Below, one piece after another: positions 35,201 to 43,770 of a stretch of 64,000 nt of DNA. The notes below the pieces were generated by a model, which saw only the letters and a list, made by a program, of their open reading frames with translations, was not told the DNA's origin and ran no database searches. The first letter of the stretch is position 1. The number at the start of each line of letters is the position of its first letter. Source of the stretch: Neobacillus rhizophilus. GTDB taxonomy: Bacteria; Bacillota; Bacilli; Bacillales; Cytobacillaceae. The DNA lies in NCBI RefSeq assembly GCF_018343535.1, contig NZ_JAGYPF010000002.1:646103-710102 (forward strand). The letters are read 5' to 3'. The position numbers were made by a program, and so were the translations under genes.

Positions 35201-36601
35201 GTTACTAGAAAGGATAATTCACGGGAACGTGTGATTACGCTTAACGGAAATGTTGTCCTTGATGAAAATAGCTATTTGCTTCCATGGGCTGAACAAGATT
35301 TCAAGAACCCAACTCCTAATTCCGAAAAACTATATCACTGGAATTTGAAGGGTGGTACCACTACTTGGACCCTTCCTGACGAGTATAAAGGGTCATCAAA
35401 AGTGTATGTCTATAAATTGACTGACCAAGGCCGCACGGATGTGGAAAAAGTCAAGGTTGTTAATAACCAGATTACATTAACGGCAGAAGCCGCCACACCT
35501 TATGTGGTCGTACCTGATAAAAAGGAAAAGGGATTGCAGGTTGATGACTGGAGCAAGGGTGCACATATCTATGATTCAGGCTTTAATTCAGGAACCGTGA
35601 AGGATGAACACACAAAGATTGCCGGAGATAAAGAGGCGGTAAGCGTGATCCGTACGAGCCAAACCGGAGATGCTCGCAATCTCAGCAGCGGCGACTATTA
35701 TTTAAATATCGATAGTCCCTCGAAGGTTACTACGGTGTCAAGAGTGCTCACTGACCTAGAACCGGGCAAGGATTATGTGGCAGAGGTTTATGTAGAGAAC
35801 AACAGTGATGTGAAAGCCGGTATTGCTATATATGGCGGAGTAAAGGATGTCAGCAATTATACGCTGCGCAGCCTGCAAAAGAATTATGTCAAGGCTGATT
35901 CCCATGCTACGAATGATGGCTACAACAGCAAAATGCAGAGAATGCAAGTAAGCTTTACCGCTACATCTAAAAAGGCAGAATTGGTTCTCAGCCGAGAAGC
36001 AGGTGAAGGTGTAACTAAGTTTGATGATATCAGAATTGTTCAAAAAACCTTGAATAATGAAGTATCTCCAAATGTGTTTGAGCAGAATTTTGAATCCGTT
36101 GCCCAAGGAATTTACCCGTTTGTCATTGGCAATACGGAAGGTGTTGAGGACAATCGAATTCATTTAGCGGAATTGCACGCTCCGTATACTCAAAAAGGCT
36201 GGGCAGGCAAAAAATTAGTGGATGATGTTCTTTCCGGAAATTGGTCTGTGAAGGTCAATACAGGAAACAAAGGGTTATTGTATCGAACGATTCCACAGCA
36301 CTTCCGTTTTGAGCCAGGAGTAACCTACACCGTTTCTTTTGACTACCAGACGACAGCAGGTGCCTATCGATTTATCTCCGGTGATCAAGAAGTCGATGTC
36401 CGTAATATTGGAGAGGCAAAGGGATTGTATGTAAATCAAGCCCTTTCCGCGTCAACAGATACCAAAAGGGTTGAGTTTACTATCACAGGCTCTGAAAACG
36501 GGCAAACCTATATTGGGATTTTCAGTGACGGAGCAAGCCTTAACGGAGATACTGGAGCCGGAACATTCATGCTAGACAACCTTCGAATCGAACGTAACTA
36601 A
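32207..36601 (+). CDS. Secreted GH101 endo-alpha-N-acetylgalactosaminidase
   Basis: The 1464-residue product removes the core-1 disaccharide Gal-beta-1,3-GalNAc from Ser/Thr in mucin-type O-glycans. It has an N-terminal signal peptide, then two LamG/CBM-like beta-sandwich modules separated by a Gly/Pro linker near residue 225, the GH101 catalytic region, and C-terminal carbohydrate-binding-like modules. The nucleophile is probably D842 (YLDVWYQDQW) and the acid E868 (LTTEFG), spaced like the known pair. It starts at TTG 32207 behind AAAGGAGGAG. There is no LPxTG anchor, so it is secreted or loosely bound. Confidence 0.85.
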   Translation: MGRKFYKRATHILIAFLLFLPTFLTGFIPPLKVSAEITNPWVTVSNGGNEVNEVAVQNGKAYARLGSGSGNDNGAKAAIFQEKDTAAQESGTMEYIFIPETKGEDTRFGFYPHYIDQNNFVFVGYDSLGWFYEYKYQGSGTWLQTRPSVPLPEPGIAHSIKIDYAGTQFNVTLDGKDIFGTVTLADAVKNLYTGKEAVKLGSYGGKNSIVLMELGVAPNDGGTVPGGGGTDPGDGGQVPDDGKLVDISDNQLQEGDFKVISGDASVNYNEDGSATFKVTSTQKNRIVYNPMQGIKNGVFEADITPGTNAMNRFGLIYRVQSPSAYTYVGTGDANNLYFQEIFGPANNWTAMTTDTPLEAGKTYHLRLKFMDDQATLYINDKKVNTWSLTGGVDKAGLLGFEKSRGAADITISNIKIKEYVPPKAPNTPPIEDTLRSNYMDVVIDQVFPRVIEYRVGDKVMNGQTSPVYGLKVNGVLYYPEVAFEKKSKSEAMYTLKVVDEYENLDAVFKVSLKVQKNKVIYTFEEISNTKSAKIESVEFADLNFISVNSAQTNSKAKLTNLSSDVTKPGDIEVTVDSMMEGVGTSSGYYAAFLSTDQLSAGVWSSSEVNGYQNLRANRYQNEDGTKALGIGSSMLYYQRSFMPEQQAGKPTIKIAIAEDLNKDKEIDWQDGAIAYRDIMQNIPGSENVNNLVGTRIAMNFGSQVQQPFIKTLDNIKKAALATDGLGQAVLLKGYGNEGHDSAHPDYGNVGERMGGAADLQTLIREGHKYNAELGVHINAQETYPEAKAFSEDFIDGPNSKGWGWLDQSYTINKLKDLYSGTRATRLDELKAAAPGLDFIYLDVWYQDQWESNRISEQFHNRGWRLTTEFGTSVANYSTWQHWATDKNYGGPASKGINSEVLRFISNHQRDSWVLNWPEAGGTADHPLLGGFELAGFEGWQSDKNFDHFIRMTFDTNLPTKFLQKYYVMDWTTVEGDRSKTNLEKEIKLQDPSNGDVVVVTRKDNSRERVITLNGNVVLDENSYLLPWAEQDFKNPTPNSEKLYHWNLKGGTTTWTLPDEYKGSSKVYVYKLTDQGRTDVEKVKVVNNQITLTAEAATPYVVVPDKKEKGLQVDDWSKGAHIYDSGFNSGTVKDEHTKIAGDKEAVSVIRTSQTGDARNLSSGDYYLNIDSPSKVTTVSRVLTDLEPGKDYVAEVYVENNSDVKAGIAIYGGVKDVSNYTLRSLQKNYVKADSHATNDGYNSKMQRMQVSFTATSKKAELVLSREAGEGVTKFDDIRIVQKTLNNEVSPNVFEQNFESVAQGIYPFVIGNTEGVEDNRIHLAELHAPYTQKGWAGKKLVDDVLSGNWSVKVNTGNKGLLYRTIPQHFRFEPGVTYTVSFDYQTTAGAYRFISGDQEVDVRNIGEAKGLYVNQALSASTDTKRVEFTITGSENGQTYIGIFSDGASLNGDTGAGTFMLDNLRIERN

Positions 36602-36604
36602 AAA

Positions 36605-36657
36605 AGGCCAAACAGCCCAGCTTTAAACGTTAACAAGCTGAGCTGTTTGGCCTATTT
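36605..36657 (+). terminator. Strong terminator after the GH101 gene
   Basis: AGGCCAAACAGC pairs with GCTGTTTGGCCT and inner AGCTT with AAGCT, giving a 17-bp stem with one small internal bulge. The stem spans 36605-36653. Confidence 0.8.
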
Positions 36658-36734
36658 ATGGTAATACGGTGAAGTGGCAGGGGTAAAAAGTTTTAGACTA
36701 TCGCCATCTCTCAGGATCTCCCTAGAATGGTAAT

Positions 36735-36748
36735 TGTAAGCGTTTTAG
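36735..36748 (+). promoter_or_regulatory. cre-like site upstream of the chondroitin lyase gene
   Basis: TGTAAGCGTTTTAG resembles the CcpA cre consensus except for the last two bases. It lies 30 bp before the start codon, a place where CcpA would block transcription. Confidence 0.55.
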
Positions 36749-36777
36749 TTTATAGAAGGGGAAGGAGATGGAAGTAG

Positions 36778-39700
36778 ATGAGAGATTCAAAACACAAGCA
36801 GCAAGATTTTCAGCAAGGGAAACAGTATCCTAAAAAAGGGGACAAGCATTATGGGAAACGGTTTGCCGCATTAACATTAACAGCGGCTTTGACGGTGCCA
36901 TTAACCATTGTACCACCTGATACAATCAGCCCAAAAACGGCATTGGCAGCCTCTAGTACGTCAGCAGGCGAGGAGGACCTATCAACTCGTGCCACGCAGC
37001 TAGAAAGTGATGCAAAAGCTCTTGGAATCCCGCTTTTCTTGTTTGAAAACGGCATCCCGAAGACGTTTATGACAGACAAGGGTGCGGCTCTCGAGCTGGA
37101 TGGCCACCACTCTAAGGACGGCAAAAATTCGCTGAAATGGAACTACACGAGCGGATCCAGGCTAATCGTCAATGAGAAAATTGGATTTACACCATTTGTC
37201 CCCAACAATCAAGACCAATCAATCAAGTCCTTTGTTGTCTGGGTCTATAATGAAAAGCCCGTCAACGACACTGCCACCTTTCAATTTGGCCGGGGCAATC
37301 ACGTTGACAGCTGGTTTGACATGAACCTGAACTTTACAGGATGGCGGACCGTCTGGGTATCATTTGAACGTGATATGCAAGGAACACCGCACCCGCACAT
37401 GAACCGCATGACAGTTGTTGCACCTAAATCCGAATCCGGGACATTGTATTTTGACTCCATGATGCTATCAACTCCAATTGACCCGCGGCACCATACCCCG
37501 GATGCTCAGGTTCCCTTTGTGAATCCGGACGTGATGGAAGCGGCAAACGCCCATTGGCTTGGTCTTTTGCAGTATTCCAAGCTTACACCTCCAGAACCTC
37601 AAACCGAAGTAACCGAAGAGAACTTGGCCGGTATCCGCCAAATCGAAACAAAATTCACAGAGTTAGTTTTTAAAAAGCAAAAGGTAACAGATACGCTGCT
37701 AGCTGACATTCGCAGCCGCAACAAGTCATTCGGAATATCCCGTGATGAATATGGAATACACGGTGCTTCCCTGTTTATGCCGCATTTTGATCAGGCACCG
37801 GCGGCCATAAAGCCTGCCTTTAAAGAGCTTAGCAATACAGCCGATCTAAGAGCTTTCACCGACTTCATGGATTTAGTCGCAAACACTTATCTTTCTGCTG
37901 AGGACGAGGCGACCAAAAACGAACTGAAACAGATGTATATCGATTTGGCCGACCATTTGGCGGACCAGGGCTGGGCAGACGGGAGCGGGCAAGGAACAAT
38001 GCACCATCTAGGCTACAATATCCGCGGGTTTTATTCGTCTGCATTCCTGATGCGGGATGTTTTAAAAGAAGCCGGTCTTCTGGAGCGCACACAAAAAGCC
38101 CTGTTCTGGTTAAGCGGAGCGGGAAAGATCTATACACCTAAAGAAGAGGTTGTCAGCAATATCGACATCTTAAACACCACCTTAAATGGAATGCTGGCCA
38201 GTATCCTTGTCCAGGAGGATTCGAAGGAAAAAATTAGAGATATGGAAAGCTTCACCTCTTGGCTGTCGCAAGGACTTGTTCCGGCAAATGGATTAGACCC
38301 TGCCTTTAAGAAGGACGGCTCAGCCTATCACCATGACAATCATTACCCAGCCTATGCAAAGGATGCCTTCACCGGGGTTACACCGATTATGTATGTATTA
38401 TCAGGAGGTTCTTTTAGAGTTACCGAGGATGCCCATGAAACATTGAAAAAGGCATTGATGTCGATGCGCCTGTATTCAAACAAAACCCAGTGGCTAATCA
38501 GTGTCGCCGGGCGACATCCGGATGGAAAGGGTGCGTTGACACTTCCTCCATTCCGGTATATGGCGTTGGCGGGATCTCCAGACGGAAAAGAGCCGATTGA
38601 CCATGAAGTGGCGGCCGCTTATTTAAGGCTCATCGACAAGGATGATACATGGTCTAAGCAGTTTAAGCAGCAGGGTATTACGGCAGAGGCAGCCCCAACC
38701 GGATTTTGGTCGATGAATTACGCCAATCTTGGCATTCAAAGACGGGACAACTGGCTTGTCGGTGTGAAGGGCTATAGCCGCTATTTATGGGGGAATGAAA
38801 CTTATCAGGATGCCAATTTATATGGCCGTTATATGTCCTACGGGCAAATGCAAATCATGGGTGCCTCAAATCATCAAGACAGCGGCTATGTGCAGGAAGG
38901 CTGGGATTGGAACCGCTGGCCGGGGACAACGACGATTCATCTGCCGTTTGAAAAATTGCGATCCGATGTCCGGAACGTCGACCGTTTCAGCGGCTTTGAG
39001 GAAATGCTGATTTCTGATGAAACTTATTCCGGAAGCCTGAGCCTTCAAGGTCAGAACGGTATGTTCGCAATGAAGCTTCATGAGCATCCAAAATATGATA
39101 GTTCCCATCGTGCCCGGAAATCCTATTTCTTCTTTGACAATCGAATTGTGGCTCTTGGATCAGATATTGAAAATAATAACAGTGAATATCCTACTGAAAC
39201 GACACTGTTCCAAAACTATATGGAAACAGAAGCCGAACCGGTGTGGATATCGAAAACAGGGGCCATTTCAGAATTCCCTTATAAAAATCAGCTCGCCCTC
39301 ACACAGGATTCCTGGCTGATTGACAATAAGCATAATGGTTTTTATGTACCGTCTGGACAAACCATTTCCATTAAAAGGTCTTTGCAACAGTCCAAGAACC
39401 AGAAGGACGGGTCAGACACGTCAGGGAATTTTTCAACCGCTTGGATTGATCATGGGAAAGCACCAAAGGATGGAAAATACCAATATGCAGTGCTGGTGAA
39501 TACGAATGGAAACCAAATGGCCGAGTTTGCTTCCTCCATGGAAGACCCGGGCAAAGTCCCTTACGCGGTCCTCCAGCAAAATCGGATGGCCCATATCGTC
39601 CAAGACCGTGCTACTGGGATTACAGGGTACGCATTATTTGAAGCAAGTGACTCTATCAACCAAGGAATCGTTCAAGCCGTCGATACACCATCGATGGTCA

Positions 39701-40005
39701 TGACGAAGATGGATGGAGAAAATTTAGTCTTGAGCGCGGTTGACCCTGATTTACGTTTATACGAGGGCACCGAAGCGGACCAATATGATGAGAATGGGGT
39801 ACAAAAGGAAGTCAGCATCTATTCCCGTACATGGCGCCATGCTGAAAGTATCATGCGCCCGATGAAGCTGACTATTAATGGGGAATGGACGCTTGCTTCA
39901 ACAGATTCCCGCATCAGAATTCTCTCATCAGAGAATGGCCGCACCGTAATAGAATTAGATTGCAAAGATGCAGAGCCACTAGAAGTTGTCCTGAAGCCAA
40001 AATAA
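36778..40005 (+). CDS. Secreted chondroitin ABC-type lyase (PL8)
   Basis: The 1075-residue product aligns with the chondroitin sulfate ABC lyase of Proteus in its catalytic part. The general-base His (H519), Tyr (Y526), Arg (R579 in AGRHP) and Glu (E707 in QEGWDWNR) occur at matching spacings. It has a long basic N-terminus with a hydrophobic signal (about residues 29-55), an N-terminal galactose-binding-like lyase domain, the alpha/alpha toroid and a beta-sandwich C-terminus. It degrades chondroitin and dermatan sulfates to unsaturated disaccharides outside the cell. The ATG at 36778 follows GGAAGGAGA. Confidence 0.85.
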   Translation: MRDSKHKQQDFQQGKQYPKKGDKHYGKRFAALTLTAALTVPLTIVPPDTISPKTALAASSTSAGEEDLSTRATQLESDAKALGIPLFLFENGIPKTFMTDKGAALELDGHHSKDGKNSLKWNYTSGSRLIVNEKIGFTPFVPNNQDQSIKSFVVWVYNEKPVNDTATFQFGRGNHVDSWFDMNLNFTGWRTVWVSFERDMQGTPHPHMNRMTVVAPKSESGTLYFDSMMLSTPIDPRHHTPDAQVPFVNPDVMEAANAHWLGLLQYSKLTPPEPQTEVTEENLAGIRQIETKFTELVFKKQKVTDTLLADIRSRNKSFGISRDEYGIHGASLFMPHFDQAPAAIKPAFKELSNTADLRAFTDFMDLVANTYLSAEDEATKNELKQMYIDLADHLADQGWADGSGQGTMHHLGYNIRGFYSSAFLMRDVLKEAGLLERTQKALFWLSGAGKIYTPKEEVVSNIDILNTTLNGMLASILVQEDSKEKIRDMESFTSWLSQGLVPANGLDPAFKKDGSAYHHDNHYPAYAKDAFTGVTPIMYVLSGGSFRVTEDAHETLKKALMSMRLYSNKTQWLISVAGRHPDGKGALTLPPFRYMALAGSPDGKEPIDHEVAAAYLRLIDKDDTWSKQFKQQGITAEAAPTGFWSMNYANLGIQRRDNWLVGVKGYSRYLWGNETYQDANLYGRYMSYGQMQIMGASNHQDSGYVQEGWDWNRWPGTTTIHLPFEKLRSDVRNVDRFSGFEEMLISDETYSGSLSLQGQNGMFAMKLHEHPKYDSSHRARKSYFFFDNRIVALGSDIENNNSEYPTETTLFQNYMETEAEPVWISKTGAISEFPYKNQLALTQDSWLIDNKHNGFYVPSGQTISIKRSLQQSKNQKDGSDTSGNFSTAWIDHGKAPKDGKYQYAVLVNTNGNQMAEFASSMEDPGKVPYAVLQQNRMAHIVQDRATGITGYALFEASDSINQGIVQAVDTPSMVMTKMDGENLVLSAVDPDLRLYEGTEADQYDENGVQKEVSIYSRTWRHAESIMRPMKLTINGEWTLASTDSRIRILSSENGRTVIELDCKDAEPLEVVLKPK

Positions 40006-40010
40006 GACGA

Positions 40011-40051
40011 GGGGACGGTTCTTCTGATTCAGAAGCAGAAGAACCGTCCCC
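40011..40051. repeat. Inverted-repeat element, copy 3 of 3, between convergent genes
   Basis: GGGGACGGTTCTTCTG (40011-40026) pairs perfectly with CAGAAGAACCGTCCCC (40036-40051), a 16-bp stem with a 9-nt loop. It lies between the chondroitin lyase and the convergent response regulator gene. Confidence 0.9.
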
Positions 40052-40056
40052 ATCCA

Positions 40057-40740
40057 TCATGAGATATCCTTAATCAAGTCAAACAGTCGTAGTTCGTTGA
40101 CTTCGGTGATGACTTCTTTGGTGCTGTTTTTGTCGAATTTTTTCAACAGGCTGCTGATTTGCTTTTTGATGGTTTCTACTTCGACGGCGCGGATGTCAGC
40201 AATTTCCTTACGCTTTAAACCACTGCAAAGCAACTTTAATATCTCGAGTTCGGATTGAGTTAGGTTGGCAATGATTTTAAAAAAGTACGTTAATTGATCT
40301 TCTGACTTTTTGATGCGGGCAAACTCCGTACGAATTTTTTCAGCGATGATCGGCCGGATGGGCGATTGGTTATTATATGCCGAATAAATCGCTTCAATGA
40401 TTTCTTCCTTTGGGGCCGCTTTCATTAAATAGTCGACAATGCCGGTTTGAAAGGCGGCAAAGACAATATTATTATCCTGGTGAACCGTCAGCATAATGAT
40501 TTTTGTATCGGGTAAAATCTTATGAATCTCTGAAGCTGCCTTAACCCCAGCCATTTGACTCTCCATTTCAATGTCCATCAAGACAATATCCGGTTTCTTA
40601 ATCGCCGCATAGGCCACAGCCTCATAGCCGCTTTTGGCAGAAGCTGCGATTGAAAGGTTGTCCACGCTGTTGATAATTCTTTCAAGCCTTCTGCGATGGG
40701 CCTCCATGTCGTCTGCTATTAAAATATGAATATTTTCCAC
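40057..40740 (-). CDS. NarL/LuxR-type response regulator
   Basis: The 227-residue product has a receiver domain (Asp56 in LMDIEME; Lys in DYLMKAAP) and a C-terminal LuxR-type helix-turn-helix (about residues 155-205: LTQSELEILKLLCSGLKRKEIADI). It starts at GTG 40740 behind GGGGAGG. The sensor kinase gene is 32 bp upstream in the same operon. It probably controls the nearby chondroitin and hyaluronan genes, but no binding site is proven. Confidence 0.85.
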   Translation of the reverse strand: MENIHILIADDMEAHRRRLERIINSVDNLSIAASAKSGYEAVAYAAIKKPDIVLMDIEMESQMAGVKAASEIHKILPDTKIIMLTVHQDNNIVFAAFQTGIVDYLMKAAPKEEIIEAIYSAYNNQSPIRPIIAEKIRTEFARIKKSEDQLTYFFKIIANLTQSELEILKLLCSGLKRKEIADIRAVEVETIKKQISSLLKKFDKNSTKEVITEVNELRLFDLIKDIS

Positions 40741-40772
40741 GAAAATACCTCCCCCCAGATACGGGGTATATT

Positions 40773-42275
40773 TTATACCCTTTTTACCAGTGGCAATAGA
40801 ATATCAAACTGTGTATATTTACCTACTTCACTTTTAACCTCAATTTTACCGCTGTGTGCTGTGATCACCTTGTGGCAGAATGATAGGCCGATTCCCCAAT
40901 TGGTGATGCTTGGTTTTGTAGAGAAGAAAGGGGTGAAAATTTCTTCCACGTGTTCAGCTTCGATTCCCGGGCCGTTATCCCGAATCGAAATGGTGCCCCA
41001 CTGATCCACATAGTTTACGCTGACCCAAATGGACCCGCCGGCATTAGACAGTGCTTCCACTGAATTTTTAAGGATATTATTGAGCACTTCATTGATGTAA
41101 TCTTCATCCATGTAGACAAGGATGTTGGAATTTGTTTTTTCAAAATGGATTTCAACATTCGTCAAATTGGAACGAAACCGTTGAATGGCCTTTTCGATAG
41201 GGGCATCGAGCGGAACGGCCTTAATGTTTAACGTAATCTGCTTCAGTTTATCATTCGCCTGATTAATGCTTTGGAACGACTGCTCGCACGATTCGGTTAT
41301 CAGTTTAAGGCTGTACAGCGCATCTTCATCATCTGCAAATTTTTCCTGTAAATATTCAGCCTCGGAGCGGATCGCCAGCAGATGATTTTTGATCGCATGG
41401 GTGAAGGCTCGAATCCCGAGTGAGGCGGTGTCAATTTTCTTCTTGGTAATGATATTGATGTTGGAATAGCGCGCTTCGTTCGCTTTGAATTTGTAAATAT
41501 TATAGAGCATGATGCCGATTGCCCCAATTGCCAGCAGCGGGAAAAAGCGATATTCCATTAAAAACAAGTTAATCGAAGGCTGGACATAATTGATAAAACT
41601 TTTACTGAAGGTGATTCTGACAAAGTTGGCAGGTGCCCAGTAAAAAATAAACAGGTGTACAAAGGTTAATGGGAGCAAACTAATAGTGATATAGAATGTA
41701 TGGTCCCGAATCGACCTTAATTGGTAATAACGGATGTAATGGTACAAAAATAAGGAAAGGCTAAGAACCAGATACGTATCATTCATCACTTGAAAGACAA
41801 TATCGCCCGTATGGCTCCATTGCTCATAAAGATCCATTTTACCTGCCTTAAAGGCCAAATCCTGAAGCATCAGATTAAGACTTGGATCGTAAAAAAGAAA
41901 CTGAACGATCCCGACAATCCCTAGACCCAGGTAAATGAAACGCAATCTAGGGTGACTCCTGAGACTGCTGATAAACGAAATAGAAAAACTTAGGAAGGAA
42001 AAATAAAATAAGATAATTCCCAGGTTAAACAGCCGAATTAACGTATGAACATCAAAGTTTCCCAGGACAAGACGATTCCAGGTTCCCGGGCCAAAATCAA
42101 TGAACTGGTTCACAATATTATAGTAATTAAATTTTGATAGATAAAGGGTGAATGAAATATAGGCCAAAATCCACCCGATGGTCAACGTACATAAAAAGAA
42201 TATGGATCTGCTGCTAAGGTATTTATAGATAAAAAAGATTAAAAAAACCATAAAAATCAAGCATAGAAAAATCAT
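40773..42275 (-). CDS. Membrane sensor histidine kinase
   Basis: The 500-residue product has about seven to eight membrane helices in its N-terminal 265 residues and a cytoplasmic kinase core: the phospho-acceptor His293 (FTHAIKNHLL), an N box (NNILKNSVEAL), DNGPGI, FFSTK and GIGLSF. Its membrane domain is not a standard periplasmic sensor. The ATG at 42275 has GGGAGTG 6 bp upstream; the TTG at 42296 is a weaker option. It transcribes divergently from importer 3, which suggests it senses a glycosaminoglycan fragment or membrane signal for that operon. Confidence 0.85.
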   Translation of the reverse strand: MIFLCLIFMVFLIFFIYKYLSSRSIFFLCTLTIGWILAYISFTLYLSKFNYYNIVNQFIDFGPGTWNRLVLGNFDVHTLIRLFNLGIILFYFSFLSFSISFISSLRSHPRLRFIYLGLGIVGIVQFLFYDPSLNLMLQDLAFKAGKMDLYEQWSHTGDIVFQVMNDTYLVLSLSLFLYHYIRYYQLRSIRDHTFYITISLLPLTFVHLFIFYWAPANFVRITFSKSFINYVQPSINLFLMEYRFFPLLAIGAIGIMLYNIYKFKANEARYSNINIITKKKIDTASLGIRAFTHAIKNHLLAIRSEAEYLQEKFADDEDALYSLKLITESCEQSFQSINQANDKLKQITLNIKAVPLDAPIEKAIQRFRSNLTNVEIHFEKTNSNILVYMDEDYINEVLNNILKNSVEALSNAGGSIWVSVNYVDQWGTISIRDNGPGIEAEHVEEIFTPFFSTKPSITNWGIGLSFCHKVITAHSGKIEVKSEVGKYTQFDILLPLVKRV

Positions 42276-42312
42276 GATCGTCACTCCCGGCTGCAAAAAA
42301 AGGGGAAGAAAA

Positions 42313-42347
42313 TTTTCGACTTATTTCGAAAAGTGTAAACCCTTACA
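42313..42347 (+). promoter_or_regulatory. Divergent regulatory region of importer 3: inverted repeat and cre-like site
   Basis: TTTTCGA (42313-42319) faces TCGAAAA (42326-42332), a candidate response-regulator site. TGTAAACCCTTACA (42334-42347) follows directly and resembles a cre site except for its CC centre. A -10 candidate, TATAAC, lies at 42355-42360. The gap also serves as the promoter region of the divergent kinase gene. Confidence 0.5.
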
Positions 42348-42391
42348 CTGAGTATATAACAAACTATTAAAAATTTTAAGGGGGACAATGT

Positions 42392-43693
42392 ATGAAAAAA
42401 CGTTTTAGTTTAGTGGTATTATTGCTTTTATGTTTTAGTTTGATTGTTGGCTGTTCCAATGGGGAAACAGAAAAGAGCAGCGCAAAACCAAAAGAAGAGA
42501 AGAGTTCCAATGAAAAAGTAAGTTTGAAAATGGCCGTTTTCCCTGCAGATGAAGCTATTTTTAAACAAGGCTATGAAAATTTCAAAAAGGATCATCCGAA
42601 TGTCGACATTACATTCGAAACCTTCCCTCAGCAGCAATATTATGAAAAAATCCGCATGCAGCTTTCTGGCGGAGAAGGCTATGACCTATTTACTGGTCAA
42701 ATGGATAACATGGTAGACACAGGAATTCTGGCACCGCTAGATAAGTACATTAAAGACAGCGGCGTGGATGTTTCCGGATACGGGTCGATGTATGACACCT
42801 ATAAATATGATGGAAAAGTACTCAGCCTTCCTTACCGTAAGTCCAATTGGATGCTCTACTATAACAAGACTTTATTCGATCAAAAAGGCGTTCCATATCC
42901 AAGCGATGATATGACATGGGATGAGTTCCGCGAAGTAGCCAAGAAGATGACAAGCGGCAGCGGAGAAAACAAAGTATACGGCGCTTACCTGCAGCAATGG
43001 CCGCAAACTTGGTACATGGGCGCTGTTCAAACGGGAGCATCCATTATTGATAAAGACTTAAAACCATTTAAGGATGCCTTGCAAACAAGGGTTGACCTTG
43101 AAAAAGACGGCTCCATCATGAAATGGTCTGAGCAAGTATCAACTGGGGCGCATTATAATGCCGCCTTCCAAAAAGGGAATATTGCGATGAACATCATTGG
43201 CGATTGGCATGTTGCCCAGCTTCGTCAGGGGGAAAAAGAAGGAACCTTAAAGTTTGATTGGGATGTTGTGCCAATTCCGCATCCAGAAGGCGTTGCCAAG
43301 AATACTTCATTGGCATTGCCAGTTTCGATCATGATGAACAAAAATACGAAGCATCCGAAAGAAGCATTTGAATTCCTGAAGTACATGACAGGTAAAGAAG
43401 GGGCAGAGCTTCTTGCCGGAGCAGGCTATTTAACTGGATATATGGACAAGGATGTGGAAGCGGCTTATCTTGGCGACGGTTCACAAAAGCCAAAGAACCT
43501 TCATTATTTCTTGGAAACAAAAGAATATCCAGAATACCCAATGTTACCAGGTGTGAAAAACGTTGTCGTTGAACAAATCTTCAAGCAAGAGGGAGAGCTT
43601 GCATTAATTGGCCAAAAATCAGTTGATGACACCATCAAAGACATCACGAAACGCGTAAAAGACGAATGGGCAAGTAAGTATGGAGAAAAGTAA
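42392..43693 (+). CDS. ABC sugar-binding lipoprotein (importer 3, glycosaminoglycan operon)
   Basis: The 433-residue product has a lipoprotein signal (lipobox IVGC, Cys near residue 21) and a type-1 solute-binding fold (DMTWDEFREVAKKMT and FLKYMTGKEGAELL). It is followed by a strong hairpin and two permease genes. It probably binds unsaturated chondroitin or hyaluronan oligosaccharides from the secreted PL8 enzymes. Confidence 0.85.
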   Translation: MKKRFSLVVLLLLCFSLIVGCSNGETEKSSAKPKEEKSSNEKVSLKMAVFPADEAIFKQGYENFKKDHPNVDITFETFPQQQYYEKIRMQLSGGEGYDLFTGQMDNMVDTGILAPLDKYIKDSGVDVSGYGSMYDTYKYDGKVLSLPYRKSNWMLYYNKTLFDQKGVPYPSDDMTWDEFREVAKKMTSGSGENKVYGAYLQQWPQTWYMGAVQTGASIIDKDLKPFKDALQTRVDLEKDGSIMKWSEQVSTGAHYNAAFQKGNIAMNIIGDWHVAQLRQGEKEGTLKFDWDVVPIPHPEGVAKNTSLALPVSIMMNKNTKHPKEAFEFLKYMTGKEGAELLAGAGYLTGYMDKDVEAAYLGDGSQKPKNLHYFLETKEYPEYPMLPGVKNVVVEQIFKQEGELALIGQKSVDDTIKDITKRVKDEWASKYGEK

Positions 43694-43705
43694 TTAGCAT
43701 CGAAC

Positions 43706-43750
43706 TTGGCACTGCTCTAAGGTCTTTCATACAGCAGTGCCAATTTTTTT
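43706..43750 (+). terminator. Strong intercistronic terminator-like hairpin after solute-binding gene 3
   Basis: TTGGCACTGCT (43706-43716) pairs perfectly with AGCAGTGCCAA (43733-43743), followed by seven T residues. This has the full shape of a Rho-independent terminator yet lies inside the operon, so permease expression may depend on read-through. Confidence 0.75.
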
Positions 43751-43770
43751 AAAAGAAAGGATGAAACAGT

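Noticed and set aside
37865..38137. Minus-strand frames inside the chondroitin lyase gene and other large genes
   Set aside because: They are shadows of strongly biased coding sequence, with no ribosome sites and no recognisable domains.
42276..42296. An upstream TTG start for the sensor kinase
   Set aside because: The ATG at 42275 has a well-placed GGGAGTG and starts directly before the first membrane helix.
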